Of a stretch of DNA of 64,000 bases, positions 23,801 to 34,400 are shown piece after piece. The DNA lies in assembly GCA_963930775.1 (NCBI GenBank), contig OZ005691.1:7995000-8058999 (forward strand), in the 5' to 3' direction. The position numbers and the translations under genes were made by a program. Origin of the DNA: Cliona cf. orientalis. Lineage: Eukaryota; Porifera; Demospongiae; Clionaida; Clionaidae. Positions within the stretch are counted from its first letter, which is position 1. Every line of letters begins with the position of its first letter. Under the pieces are notes generated by a model. That model was not told the DNA's origin and did no database searches. It worked only from the letters and a program-made list of their open reading frames with translations.

Positions 23801-24615
23801 ATATTGACATTCTTCTACAAAAGACACCATACTCTATAAATGGACGACTTTATGCACAAATTTGAGGAAATACACTACTTAACCGAAATCTCAATATCGA
23901 TGGTTCCAATCAATGCCGTTCGTACAACACTCCGTTGTCAAGAAGTCGTTATCGTCTGTTTGGATTTACTTACCGCATATTTGTATATGTTGGAACAGTC
24001 AGTGTTGGCATTCATGCTGACTTAGGTGTTACTGTGAGCATCGATGCCCAACTCTGCTCTAGTTCCTCAGTCTACAATCTTGCTAGTGGAAGCGCAGGAC
24101 TTGTACCGCGGATTAGTCTCTATGCTGGGGGCTCTGCCCGCGTAACATTATTGGTAAGACTAATACTATTAAATTTTGCTACTTGATAAGCACTAAGTTT
24201 TCTCATGCAGGCTACTGTCCGTGCTGGAGTCACAGCTGAAGTGTCGATTACATATCAACTGGAGCCACAAGCCACTGCCAGAGTGTGTGCTGTCAACTGT
24301 CAACCATCTTCTCAGATGTGTGCAAAAGTGTATGAGTCTAGGCCGGGTAATTCCATCGATCTCTATGCTTGGTATCAGACTCGAAGGGTCAGATGGTGCG
24401 GTGGATGGGTACGTAGATACACAATTTAACTCTTCTTGTACTTTGTTCATATCTGACATTATTTATAACAGATTAGGTACCCCTGTGGAATTAGCTGGGG
24501 GAGTCGACGTCGCTGGAGTGCACTTAATTATAGTTGGTCACTTGGCAGTGTCAGCCGCAGAACTGTGTACTCAAGCTGCAGTCCCAGCTACAGTGCCACT
24601 TATAGCGCTCTCTGA
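20876..24615 (+). pseudogene. Vitellogenin/LPD_N-domain protein, copy B: disrupted tandem paralogue of gene A
   Basis: Exons equivalent to copy A: 20876-20974, 21092-21200, 21283-21385, 21445-21660, 21795-22177, 22325-22426, 22514-22611, 22667-22756, 22845-24153, 24211-24408, 24472-24615. Exons 2-8, 10 and 11 have exactly the same lengths as in A, and splice sites are kept, though the exon 2 donor is a weak GTGATC. Exon 9 is broken. A 2-base insertion near 23080 throws the frame into TGA at 23094-23096; a further 6 bases are inserted near 23110; one base is lost near 23434; and a Gly codon (GGA in A) is TGA at about 23863-23865. A conserved C-terminal Cys codon is also Tyr. The signal peptide region has compensating indels. 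If transcribed it could make a roughly 483-residue protein with the barrel part and RRKR site but without the C-terminal half. I call it a pseudogene, but a truncated functional product cannot be excluded. Confidence 0.8.
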
Positions 24616-25905
24616 AAGCAGGCAGACAGCAAAATCGTGCAGAATACATATCAAAAACATTGTATGCCCACCTATTACTATCCTTACAACTATTATGTCT
24701 TTACCCATTAATTAACTATAACATTATTAGCTCAATCATTTTTTGTGCAGCTAGCTGCTGTATTTAGGAAATCATGCATAACAGTACATTTGCACTGATA
24801 TAATAATATTGTAACGTATTATTGTTATAATATACTATAATTTTGCTGGCCTCGTCCCTAATCCCATTCCCAGCACTGAATCAGATTTACAATCATTATG
24901 ATATCATTGTGTGTACATAATTATTAATAACATTTTAAAGAGTTGCCAATTACAAAGGACAAACGTGAAATACAGCTAACTGTGTAGTTACTGTACTGTA
25001 AGCAGACTGAGACTCTTGGTATGCATATGAGGGTGCCAGGATGTTAATTTGGAAAGAAAATCATAAAGTGCAGATAGGCTGCATGCATGTATGTTAGCTG
25101 CACATGCATATTGAATTGAAAATTTTAACAAAAGCAAATTAAGACATAACCATAAATACTATATAGTCGGGAAAAGTACACCTAAAATGAAGCCTTCATT
25201 AATAATACAAGCCCAATTTTCGATCGGTTCAATTGAAAACCTTTTAAAGAATGAAGCTTTTGTTACAATTTGGAAGAGGTCTGTCCTTATTATTGCATGC
25301 ACATGTGGGGGAGGTCCAAATCTCTCAAAAGTAGCTCTAGCATTATTTTCATGATCAATCTCTGAAAAAATCCTCCTCTTAATTTTATAACAATTATAAT
25401 TAATTTTCTTTATTATGGAAGCGTTTATTACAAGACAGTTGATTGATGTATACATTGGATTCATCTCAAGTGGAAGTACAGGTGCATGTACATGTATAAT
25501 AATCTAGAGTGTTCTGTATGAACGAAAAAAAATGAAAGGCACTAGCGCATAGCTACACTGTAGCTATTATTATTATACTCAGAATCTGATGTAAGTTTAG
25601 ATTTATCTAGTATGACATTGTACGCTTGACCCAAGAGCTTATTATCTGGATATTGCTATAATAATATTATATCAATTCTTTTCTTGTTACTCCTACATAG
25701 CCTAAATATTATAGCAAGCCTTGGGGCAACATAATATCTATTGCTTGCCCAGGCTCGCCCCATAATGCTGCAGTGCATTTCCCTAGTTATTATAATTATT
25801 ATATTATAGTTTAGCTAATCGTACGTTGCATGACCAACTGTTGTTTATACTCACACGTACTGTATGCTTAAAATTTCAATGAATATTATTATCAAGCCTA
25901 AAGAT
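24616..25905. other. 3' flank of copy B, no gene
   Basis: The first part resembles the 3' flank of gene A (15278-15760 and the 16380-16500 region, for example TACAATTTGGAAGA and the CTGAAAAAATCCTC words), which shows the extent of the duplication. A GGCTCGCCCCA word near 25748 matches the TIR of the element at 44017. No coding segment. Confidence 0.5.
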
Positions 25906-25968
25906 ATTAAATTTTTGCTACCATAAGCCATCAAAACAGTTACTCAAGGCAGATGTACAGCAGCTGAG

Positions 25969-26260
25969 TCATTGTGGTTGATGTAGTTGGTGAGTGTTGA
26001 GTGTACGGGAAACGTATCCAATGGGTCGCTTGGAGATATCTGGTAGTCGGTGCGCCAAAACAGCCCCAATTCCATAATGGAAAGTATCACAAGCAAGCAC
26101 TAGGGGAAGTTGTGAATTGAAATGAATGAGCAAGTTTGACAACACTATGCAGTAACTCCTTTGATTTCTGGAAAGCTTTTTCCTGAGCCACATACTTGAA
26201 CTCACAGTCGATGGGCATAAAAGGACATTCATCCAGCTGGGCACTATAGGCATATTATAT
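25969..26260 (-). pseudogene. Ty3/gypsy polymerase fragment (RT-RNase H junction)
   Basis: The frame contains LPLVLACDTFHYGIGAVLAH and RPIGYVSRTLNTHQ, the start of gypsy RNase H (catalytic Asp in ACD, then the GxGAVL strand). There is no full polymerase around it and no LTR is visible. It is a different gypsy lineage from the intact element at 31.3-35.5 kb, whose equivalent reads LSADASSYGLGAVLRQ. A more decayed copy sits at 37690-37935 because of the segmental duplication. Confidence 0.75.
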
Positions 26261-27350
26261 TATTAGTACCATGACGTTAATACAGTACGAGAACTGTACC
26301 AGTTACCCATCCTGATCTGCTGCCAATTATTGATGCTGAACTGGTTCTTACTTGAGCTTACAGTTTATAATATTATTCAGATTATTATTCATCTACATGT
26401 ACTAGTGATACTTGTAACTACTATCCACCACCCACCACCCCTCCCCTGTCCACATTTATGTCACTTTAACATCAGATATTCATTCTATAATAATTCAAAG
26501 ATAACTAAAGCCTATGGAGATTGACTAGATGTGTTCATGATAATATTATTTTTCTAGAGAATGAATGTAGCACCATTAGTGTTTACGGAGTAACATTATT
26601 AGAGTTTACGAAGTAACATTATTCTTGCAAGTGAGAACAACACAATGATTATCTCTCACCTTTCAACCCACATACTCCAGCGATCAAGCTCGAGGTTAGG
26701 ACCAGACTTGATTTAGGATGACGTGCTACTTTCATCAAGAAAGCTATAACTTTTACAGTTTACAATAAACGGCTAATTTTGTGACATAAGAATTGTGATA
26801 AATAAACCATTTGTTGATTTAGTGAATCAAATCATATCAATAACAGAATTATTATAACCTATGTATAGGTAGATCAAAACAAGTCTGCTTGATGTATGAT
26901 TAGTATCAGACCATGCTGCCTATGTAGAGCCACAGGTGGTGGGGAAGAAGTAATTAAATCCATGGGAAACAGCATGGTATCCTTATTCATTAATATTTAA
27001 CCTGAGGATCTGTTTAAATTTGTCTCTATCATTACTATTAATTGTAGTACATGAATTTGATATACAGTATTGCCATTTTGCAATTAAGACATGCAATCGA
27101 ATTTAATAAGGAGCTATGGAACTCTACAAATATGCTAGGCCTCACTATTAGCTACCCTAGCCAATTCAGATCATAGCTCAGAGGTTTACAAATTATCTTC
27201 CTGGGATACAGGACACTAGATTGATAACAACAAGACAACACAGGTTTAATAAAGTACCATCATAACTGGAGTATGGTATAACTATTACATACAATTAATT
27301 TTCACTAAAACATAAACATAATATTCAATAATTTATGTAGTGGTTAGAAA
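26261..27350. other. Non-coding part of the segmental duplication, 3' of kinase gene 1
   Basis: AT-rich sequence aligning with 37930-38890. No frame is conserved between the copies, so it is probably non-coding. Confidence 0.55.
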
Positions 27351-29636
27351 TCACAGCAAAGAAGCAATTTCTACTTTGTCTGTCTCGTGGCCGAACATTT
27401 GAGTCTTTCCTCCTACTACAATCAATTGATTGTCTGGAAGAAGAGCCACATAGCAGTTTTGTCGCGGTGTTGACATGTGACTGACAATATCCCATGATTT
27501 ATTTGATGGATTGTATGCATGAATTGCATTGCTAGTTTTCTCCTGTGAATCCAGTCCACCGATTGCTAGCAAACGTCCGCCAGCACACACGTAGGTCGAG
27601 TGTATAACAGGGATGTCAGTCACTCTACTCCACACGTCGGATCCCTTAAAAAATCGTACAAGACGTTTTCGTGAACATGTTTGGCGAAGGGCATTCAACG
27701 AGCATGTGTACACTGATTGGATTGGCTTCATGCTTCCATCGATGCCTCCCAGCATGTACAGTCGATTTTCACTTATTTGTAGTAGTGAGCCATAATGCAT
27801 TGGTTGTGGTAGATCAGCGGCAATAGACCACTGATATGTCTCTGTGTCCATCACTTCAGTCGTTGCTACAATATCACCTCCACTTCCTGTTCCCCCGGCT
27901 ACGATCAGATCTGTTCCAGTAGAGAGTGCACTTGCTCCCCAACGGTTGGTTGGCATGGACTGTGGAAATTCTTCGGTCCACCTCAAATTTTTGCCCTTCT
28001 TTGTCAGACTGAAGAGCTTGTTTGTGATGATGTCACCTCTAATTCCACCAATCAGGGTCAAGAGATTGTTGACGATGGCTGACGGACAACTCCTAAACGT
28101 GCAGTCTGGCAGCTGGGACCAGGAATACTCAACTGTGTCATACGCGTAAACATGATGGTTCTCCATGACATAAATGACATCACCATCCACCGCAACATCT
28201 ACCATACTGAATAAATTTCGACTCATTACGTGTGGCGCATTTTCTCCCTCTCTCCATTTCAGGCTGATTTTGGCCACTGTCTCCACCCTCGTTAATGTTA
28301 ATGTTTTGAATGCTTGTGATTCATCGATTTTGCCGAGTTGTGATTTGTATTCTTTGATATATTTATCTGCCTCTTTGAGTTGCTTCTTCAGTTCTGCCAC
28401 TTCCTTATCCCTTTCACTGTCCTGTATTTGACACTGTTCTTTCAACTTTTGAATTTCTATAAGCTCAGCTGCAAAGATCATGTCTTTTTGTTTGATAGTT
28501 TCCTCATACTTTACTATCTGGGCCTGAAGATCTCGTAAGGAATCAATCAATTGATTGGAACTTCGTATCTGTATGCCTTTCTCATTATCACCATCACTTT
28601 TCTCTCCTAATAGTGTACTATTGTCACTATCGACTCTTATGCTCTCACTATACTTTAGATCTCTCTTCAGAGAAGCTGCTCGCTTGCAAAGCTCTTGAGC
28701 AGCAGGGCGCTCAACATCCTTATCATTCAGACAGTCCAGCACGATGGTCAAGAGAGGATGAGCCGAATCAACTTGGCTGATATGATTTTGTCGTCGTTCA
28801 CGTTCCGAAATCATCTTTTCAACCAATCCTAATTCCTCCGTCTCTACCTCCTTTCTCCGATCTCCAGGCGATGGAAAAAGACGTGTCATTATCTGGAGAG
28901 TAATAACACCAAACGAGAAGCAGTCTATCTTTTCCGTGTAAACTGGCTTCTCTTTGACAGCTTCGGGTGGCATGTACACGTTTGTTCCTGGACAAGTGGT
29001 GAGGGAGGGATGAGGCAATTGAGATCTTAGGTCACATAACCTGGCCATTCCAAAGTCGGTCACCTTTGCTCTGATATTTCCCGTCAACAGCACATTGTTG
29101 CTGGAGAGATCTCTGTGGTAGATGCCATTAGAGTGGAGAAACGAGAGTGCCAGTGTGATGTCATGACAGATGTTGACTTGAGTATGATAGGCAACTGCCT
29201 GTGATGATTTTTCCAGAAAATGTGTTAAGCTTTGTTCCATCAGCTCCATCAAGAGCACGGGCAAGTTGGTGGCTGGGTCCTGGTAAAACCCTAGGTATTG
29301 GATGATCTTGGGATGTCTTATGGTGCTAAGGAAATTGCATTCCTGTAGGAATCTTTTCATTGGCAATCTGTGCTCTTTCAGAGAAGTGTCTGAACGTTGA
29401 AGTACCACGGTTGGATTACAGAGAGTTTGGTGGATAAGTTTGGCAGCACAGAGGAGGCCGTCGCATTCAGCCTTGCAGACTTTGCCATAAGACCCTATAC
29501 CCAGTAGTTGGTCATTGAAGAGGTGAATGTTTTTGAATCCTATCTGCCTAGAGCTGTTGGGATCACCCATTCGTAGTAAGTAGTACCAGTCTAGTTCTTG
29601 CTTGCGGGAAAAGACTCTATCATAGATAGCTACCAC
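27351..29636 (-). CDS. Protein kinase / coiled-coil / kelch-repeat fusion protein, copy 1
   Basis: Intact 761-residue single-exon frame. Kinase domain about residues 38-325: glycine loop GIGSYGKV (46-53), ATP-anchoring Lys in CAAK (66), catalytic loop HRDLSSNN (174-181), DFG (194-196), and MPPEA (222-226) in the APE position; all key residues are present, so it should be active. HRDLSSNNVLL and the pattern around it suggest the tyrosine-kinase-like group, but substrate specificity is not certain. A charged coiled coil spans about 365-440, and about six kelch blades fill 465-761 (GG pairs in LLTLIGG, LIVAGG, LYMLGG, LLAIGG, LIVVGG). Cytoplasmic; no signal peptide or membrane segment. The first ATG (29636) gives 22 extra residues not conserved in copy 2; the conserved start MGDPNSSRQ is at 29570 and is more likely ancestral. 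Its paralogue lies at 41795-44002. Confidence 0.85.
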   Translation of the reverse strand: MVAIYDRVFSRKQELDWYYLLRMGDPNSSRQIGFKNIHLFNDQLLGIGSYGKVCKAECDGLLCAAKLIHQTLCNPTVVLQRSDTSLKEHRLPMKRFLQECNFLSTIRHPKIIQYLGFYQDPATNLPVLLMELMEQSLTHFLEKSSQAVAYHTQVNICHDITLALSFLHSNGIYHRDLSSNNVLLTGNIRAKVTDFGMARLCDLRSQLPHPSLTTCPGTNVYMPPEAVKEKPVYTEKIDCFSFGVITLQIMTRLFPSPGDRRKEVETEELGLVEKMISERERRQNHISQVDSAHPLLTIVLDCLNDKDVERPAAQELCKRAASLKRDLKYSESIRVDSDNSTLLGEKSDGDNEKGIQIRSSNQLIDSLRDLQAQIVKYEETIKQKDMIFAAELIEIQKLKEQCQIQDSERDKEVAELKKQLKEADKYIKEYKSQLGKIDESQAFKTLTLTRVETVAKISLKWREGENAPHVMSRNLFSMVDVAVDGDVIYVMENHHVYAYDTVEYSWSQLPDCTFRSCPSAIVNNLLTLIGGIRGDIITNKLFSLTKKGKNLRWTEEFPQSMPTNRWGASALSTGTDLIVAGGTGSGGDIVATTEVMDTETYQWSIAADLPQPMHYGSLLQISENRLYMLGGIDGSMKPIQSVYTCSLNALRQTCSRKRLVRFFKGSDVWSRVTDIPVIHSTYVCAGGRLLAIGGLDSQEKTSNAIHAYNPSNKSWDIVSHMSTPRQNCYVALLPDNQLIVVGGKTQMFGHETDKVEIASLL

Positions 29637-29689
29637 AGCCTGTGTCGGTTAGAGGATGGGTCATGCCCTTTTGGCATAATAGGTATATA

Positions 29690-30129
29690 CCGTATAGCTC
29701 CAAATTTTCGTGGCACAATATTTTCGTGAATTTCGTGATTTGACTTCACGAAAATTTTCCTCACGAAAATTTAGCACTATCGTGGGCGTGGCTACCCAAG
29801 CGATCGTGCGTACGCCCGAGTGCTAGTGAACGTGTGGAACCTAGCTGTCTCAGACTCTGTACGCTTACTTTCAAAAAAACGAGCAAAAGTTGCCTGCCAA
29901 ATCCGCAAGGACGTCCAAACAACTTCTTTCTTCTTGTATCGAATCCGCTAACAATCACGTTGAAGAGGTAGCCAAAGAGACGACAGCGGAAGGCGCTAAA
30001 GGCAGAAAAAGAGGCCCGTGACTGGCACTTGAATCGTATCATCTTTCTCTAGATCACGAAAATTTTCTTTCATGGGATTTTCAGCAGTTTCACGAAATTT
30101 TTGGACCACGAAAATTTGGAGCTATACGG
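29690..30129. mobile_element. 440-bp TIR element at TA, upstream of kinase gene 1
   Basis: Begins CCGTATAGCTCCAAATTTTC and ends with the inverted copy finishing GCTATACGG; TA flanks both ends (29688-29689, 30130-30131). The paralogous region reads GGTATATAGTCACTG (about 44711-44726) with no element and a single TA, a precise empty site. Interior frames (for example 29761-30042 minus) resemble no transposase. It shares its terminal 9 bp with the element at 7453. Confidence 0.85.
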
Positions 30130-30570
30130 TAGTCACTGATCTTGGGGGTGGGATCTGGAAACTAGGCTACGTGCCTGCCGCGTGCTTAATTATTCTATGA
30201 ATAGCTACTAAAAGGGCGTGACCATTTCATCCTGGATTAGCTGGCCGAGGCTAACTCCCTAGATAATCGCCAGGAGAGCTGTAAATAGTGCAGGTATGTC
30301 GGACACGCCCACCTACTAGCTAGTACCCATGAACTAGTGCAGCTACTGCGCGTGCTCGAGCTTCTCTACTGGGGAGTCTATGCGCATGCTCCAAAATTAA
30401 TGTGATTTGTGATTATGGATCTCAGAAGGGAGCGAAAGAGATCACTAAAAGTTTCTGAGCAGCAAGAGGCTAGACTTCAAAGAATAGAGGCCTCTACAAT
30501 GCTTTGTAGAACAATACATCGGACACAAATAATAATCGAACAGAAAAAAGCAACGACATAAGCTTAAATG

Positions 30571-30925
30571 TAGCGATTACAGATCTCCAAGGGCCTGCAG
30601 TAAATCGTGAATATCTGGGCTCTGGCTAGGAGTACGCTCATGAAACAAATTGCAGTAGATAGCTCAACGAAAAAGCTATCTACCGAGGCCTTAACCTTGC
30701 AAATCGGTCCCGCGGAATCGCCGCCAGCTTCATTTTTGCTTGTATTAAGTTTCTATGGAGAAAGTTTAGGTGGGGGTGGCTTCGTAACGGTTTTGCCTAC
30801 ATCGCGTTACAAGCGCCGTTGGATAGAGCTCGTGGAGAGCTACCTTCTGATACTCGAATATTGATATCCCACTGGGAGAAGTTCCGCGGAAAAACCGGTG
30901 AAATTTGGAGGTCTGTAATCGCTAA
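30571..30925. mobile_element. About 355-bp TIR element in the left duplication half
   Basis: Left end TAGCGATTACAGATCTCCAA; the right end is its reverse complement with about one mismatch, closing GTAATCGCTA. TAAATG flanks both sides (30565-30570 and 30926-30931). The paralogous site in the right half (about 45171-45183) reads TTTGAATGTATGAACTG without the element. An 85-codon internal frame has no recognisable content. Confidence 0.75.
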
Positions 30926-31265
30926 TAAATGTATGAACTGAAATGCATTCATCTACGATATGGTGTGTGGAACAAAAGAATATAAAATTTGTATGGGCAT
31001 ATGGAACAACGTCAGGGGCGTACCCAGGATTTAATACAGGGGTTTTCTAAGTAGTTGCGCGCAAAGCGCGCGCGAAATATTTAGCAACCACGCCCACTTT
31101 TGGGCCCACGCCCTCTGATTAACGATCGCCGTTTAGCATATTTCAGCAACAGTTTGCCAGATTCTCGAAGATATTAGCAAGGAAAAACACCAGAGGAGAG
31201 TTCTAAGCTATATAGATTTTAAGAGATTTTAGTGCCTGCAGATGGAATCTGGAAACTAAAGGCAG

Positions 31266-31459
31266 TGTACTGGTTTGCACCTAGCTCAGTTAGAGACAAA
31301 GAACTGATTTTAATACCCAGGTAGAGATATTTATATGCACATAGAATTCCAAATAAACGAACACAAAGTAATATCAAAGTACACACAAAACCACATAATT
31401 ACATAAGATGATTACACAAATCAATAATACATAATACACATAAAATACATACCACTACA
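31266..31459 (-). repeat. 3' LTR of the gypsy element
   Basis: 194 bp, TG...CA ended in plus orientation, matching the other LTR without visible differences. It lies after the gag-pol stop in the direction of transcription. Confidence 0.92.
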
Positions 31460-31473
31460 TCTCCCTCTTTAAG
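31460..31473 (-). other. Polypurine tract of the gypsy element
   Basis: On the minus strand AAAGAGGGAGA immediately precedes the 3' LTR, where plus-strand DNA synthesis is expected to be primed. Confidence 0.75.
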
Positions 31474-34400
31474 TCCAGTTCTGTTCAAGTCTTACAGGTG
31501 GTTTTGACACTCTGCCACTTCTAGTCTTTCGAGTTCCACTCTCGGTAGGGGCAGTGTCAGGTTCACTACTGTTTGGTACCTGTTCTTGGCTTTCTCTTTC
31601 AGTGTTCTGTTCCTCAGTACTGTCGGATTCTTGAGGATCTGGCAAGACAATGAGATCGCGTCTATTTCTACGAATAGTTCCATTTTGAACTCGTACAGTG
31701 TAAGATCTTGGATTGGACAGTTCAATAATTGTTCCATTTGATTTGTTTTCAGGAATCCACACTGTATCTCCTGGTTGTAGTGGCTGTAAATCTCTTGCTT
31801 TGTGGCGACTGTCAAAGTTTCTCTTGTTTCTTTTCTTAGACTTTCTCTCCTTTTCTCTAACCACCTTCTCCTTCGGCACGGAGGGTTTCAACTGCTCAGG
31901 AGCAATCGGTAGAGTTGTTCGCAGTCTTCTTCCCATTAGCAGTTGTGAAGGACTATGCCCATTCTCGAGAGGGGTTGAGCGATAGGCTAACATTGCCAGG
32001 TACGGATCAGCGTTCTTTTCCAAGAGTAGTTTTGTTGTTTTTACTGCCCTCTCTGCTTCACCATTGGCTTGCGGGTACTTGGGGCTACTAGTCACATGAC
32101 TAAATTCGTACTCCTGAGAGAAGTCTCGAAAAGCTGCTGAAGAGTATTGGGGGCCATTGTCTGAGACGACTACTTCTGGTATCCCGTGACGTGCAAAGAT
32201 GGATTTGAGATGAGATATGATGCTCGCTGTGGTGGTTGATGTGAGTTTGGCAACTTCAATGAATCTCGAATAATAATCAACCACTAAAAGATAGTCGGTC
32301 TTCTTCCAATCAAACAAATCTGTTCCAACTCGTTGCCATGGTCTCTGCGGAAAAGGCGATGGTATCAACGGTTCCGGATGCTGAATTTGCATTTTGCAAC
32401 AAGTAGCGCATTTCGACACTTTCTCGTCAATATCCTTTCTGATCCCTGGCCACCATACCGAATCTTTTGCCCTCTGTCGGCACTTTGTCATTCCTTGATG
32501 TCCGCTATGGATTTTGTCTAAAATCTCTGCTCTCATGGAGGTTGGGATCACCATTCGGCTCCCTCTCAGAAGTAGTCCTTCCGCTACCGTTAACTCTGAT
32601 CGGACTTGGTAGTATGGCTTTAAGGGACCTTTCCACTCGGCTTTTCCTTCCAGACAGTAGCTTTTGAGCTGTTCGCACACCTGATCTTGATCTTGCTGCT
32701 CTCGGATGACTTTCAAACGCTCTTCAGATGCAGGTAAGTTGTTGACAACTGCGTGTACATACTCCTTCGTTTCGTTACTCAAATTGCTTTCATCCTGTTC
32801 GGTGACTGGTGCTCGGGATAGCGTGTCGGCAGTGTTCAATTCTTTTCCCGGCACATGAGCGATCGTGAAGCTGAATCTCATCAAACGAAGTCTGAATCGT
32901 TGCACTCGCACTGGAACTGAATCGAGGGGCTTAGATGAGAGGAGAGGTACTAACGGCTTGTGATCGGTCTCTATCTTGAATTGAGTTCCCAATAGGTAGT
33001 CCTGGAATCGTTCACAAGCCCATGTTGCTGCTAGCGCCTCTTTCTCGATTTGCGCATAGCGCTGTTCCGTCTCCGTAAGAGCTCTTGACACGTAGGCTAT
33101 CGGCCGGAGGCTTCCGTCAGGTTGAGTCTGCCTGAGAACTGCTCCTAGACCATACGATGAAGCATCAGCAGAGAGAATCGTTTCATTTTCGGCATTGTAG
33201 AGGGCCAAAACCTCGCTAGAGCTCAATGCTGTCTTGAGTCGCTCAAACGCTTGCTGCTGGTCGTGTCCCCAACTCCATTGGTTCTTCTTACTCAGTAGGT
33301 CTCTGAGAGGTTTCGTTTGATCAGCAAGGTGTGGCGAAAACTTGCTCTGCTGGTTTACCATTCCAAGGAACCTCCTTAGCTCGCTCACTGTCATTGGAGT
33401 CTTCATCTGCTGAATAGCTTTGACCTTTTCCGGATCTGGCCTGACTCCCAACTCGTCTACTAGCTGACCCAGAAACTTGACGCTCTTTTTGTTAATTTCG
33501 CATTTCTCTCGCCCAAGGGTTAGTCCTGCTTTGCTGAGACGAGTGAGGACGATCTTCAATCGACTGTCGTGTTCGGGTTGAGTTGTACCCGTCACGAGAA
33601 CATCGTCCACCAAGCATACGACTCCTGGAATGTCGCCCAGGATCTCGGTCATCCTTCGTTGAAAATGCTCTGGGGCTGAAGTGATTCCGAACGGTAGTCT
33701 ATTGAAGCAGAATCTACCGAAAGGCGTAATGAACGTTGTGAGCTTTGCTGACTCGGGGTCTAACTCAATTTGCCAGTATCCAGAGTTCGCATCCAGCTTC
33801 GTAAAATACTTGGCTCCTCCTATTTGCGCCAGTGTCTGCTCGACCGAAGGGAGAATGTGTCGCTCCCTGCACACACTTTCGTTCAATCTAGTAAGATCGA
33901 CACAAATTCTCACTTTTCCGTTATGCTTGGGCACGACGACCATGCCCGCGCACCATTCAGTCGGCTCGTCGATTTTGGTGATTACACCCATGCTCTCCAT
34001 TCGTTTGAGTTCCTGTTTCACTTTCGGCAGGAGGGGAATCGGTACACGTCGCGGGGTCGTGAGGGCAAACGGTGTGGCTCCTTCGCGTAATTTGATCTTG
34101 TAGCTGTCCTTTAGCTTTCCCAGACCTCTGAACAGTTTCGGAAACTGCTCCACGACGTTGTCTCCTTGGACCGGCTCGATTAATACTGCTACATTGAGAG
34201 CTTGTATTGCAGGTCTTCCTAACAGCGCTCGGCTTAGGTTTCGGACAACATAAATCTCCTGCTGGCTCTCCACTCCGTTCTTAGTTAGGCGTGCTTTGAA
34301 TCGACCACACACCTCCAAAGGTTCCCCTGTCGGTCCGTTTAGAGGAATCGAAGCTGCTTCCAATTTGCTGTCTTCCTCTGGGTGATACACACTCTCCGGG

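Noticed and set aside
20876-24615. Lesions in gene B as sequencing errors
   Set aside because: Long single-exon genes and the gypsy frame in the same window are clean, and one lesion is a substitution to TGA, not a homopolymer indel. Errors cannot be excluded without reads, but decay is the simpler reading.
30607-30864. 85-codon plus-strand frame
   Set aside because: It lies wholly within the TIR element at 30571-30925 that is missing from the paralogous block, with no recognisable domain.
33681-34103. Plus-strand frames of 60-140 codons inside the gypsy element
   Set aside because: They are antisense shadows of the intact minus-strand gag-pol frame. The same applies to plus-strand frames over the two kinase-kelch genes.
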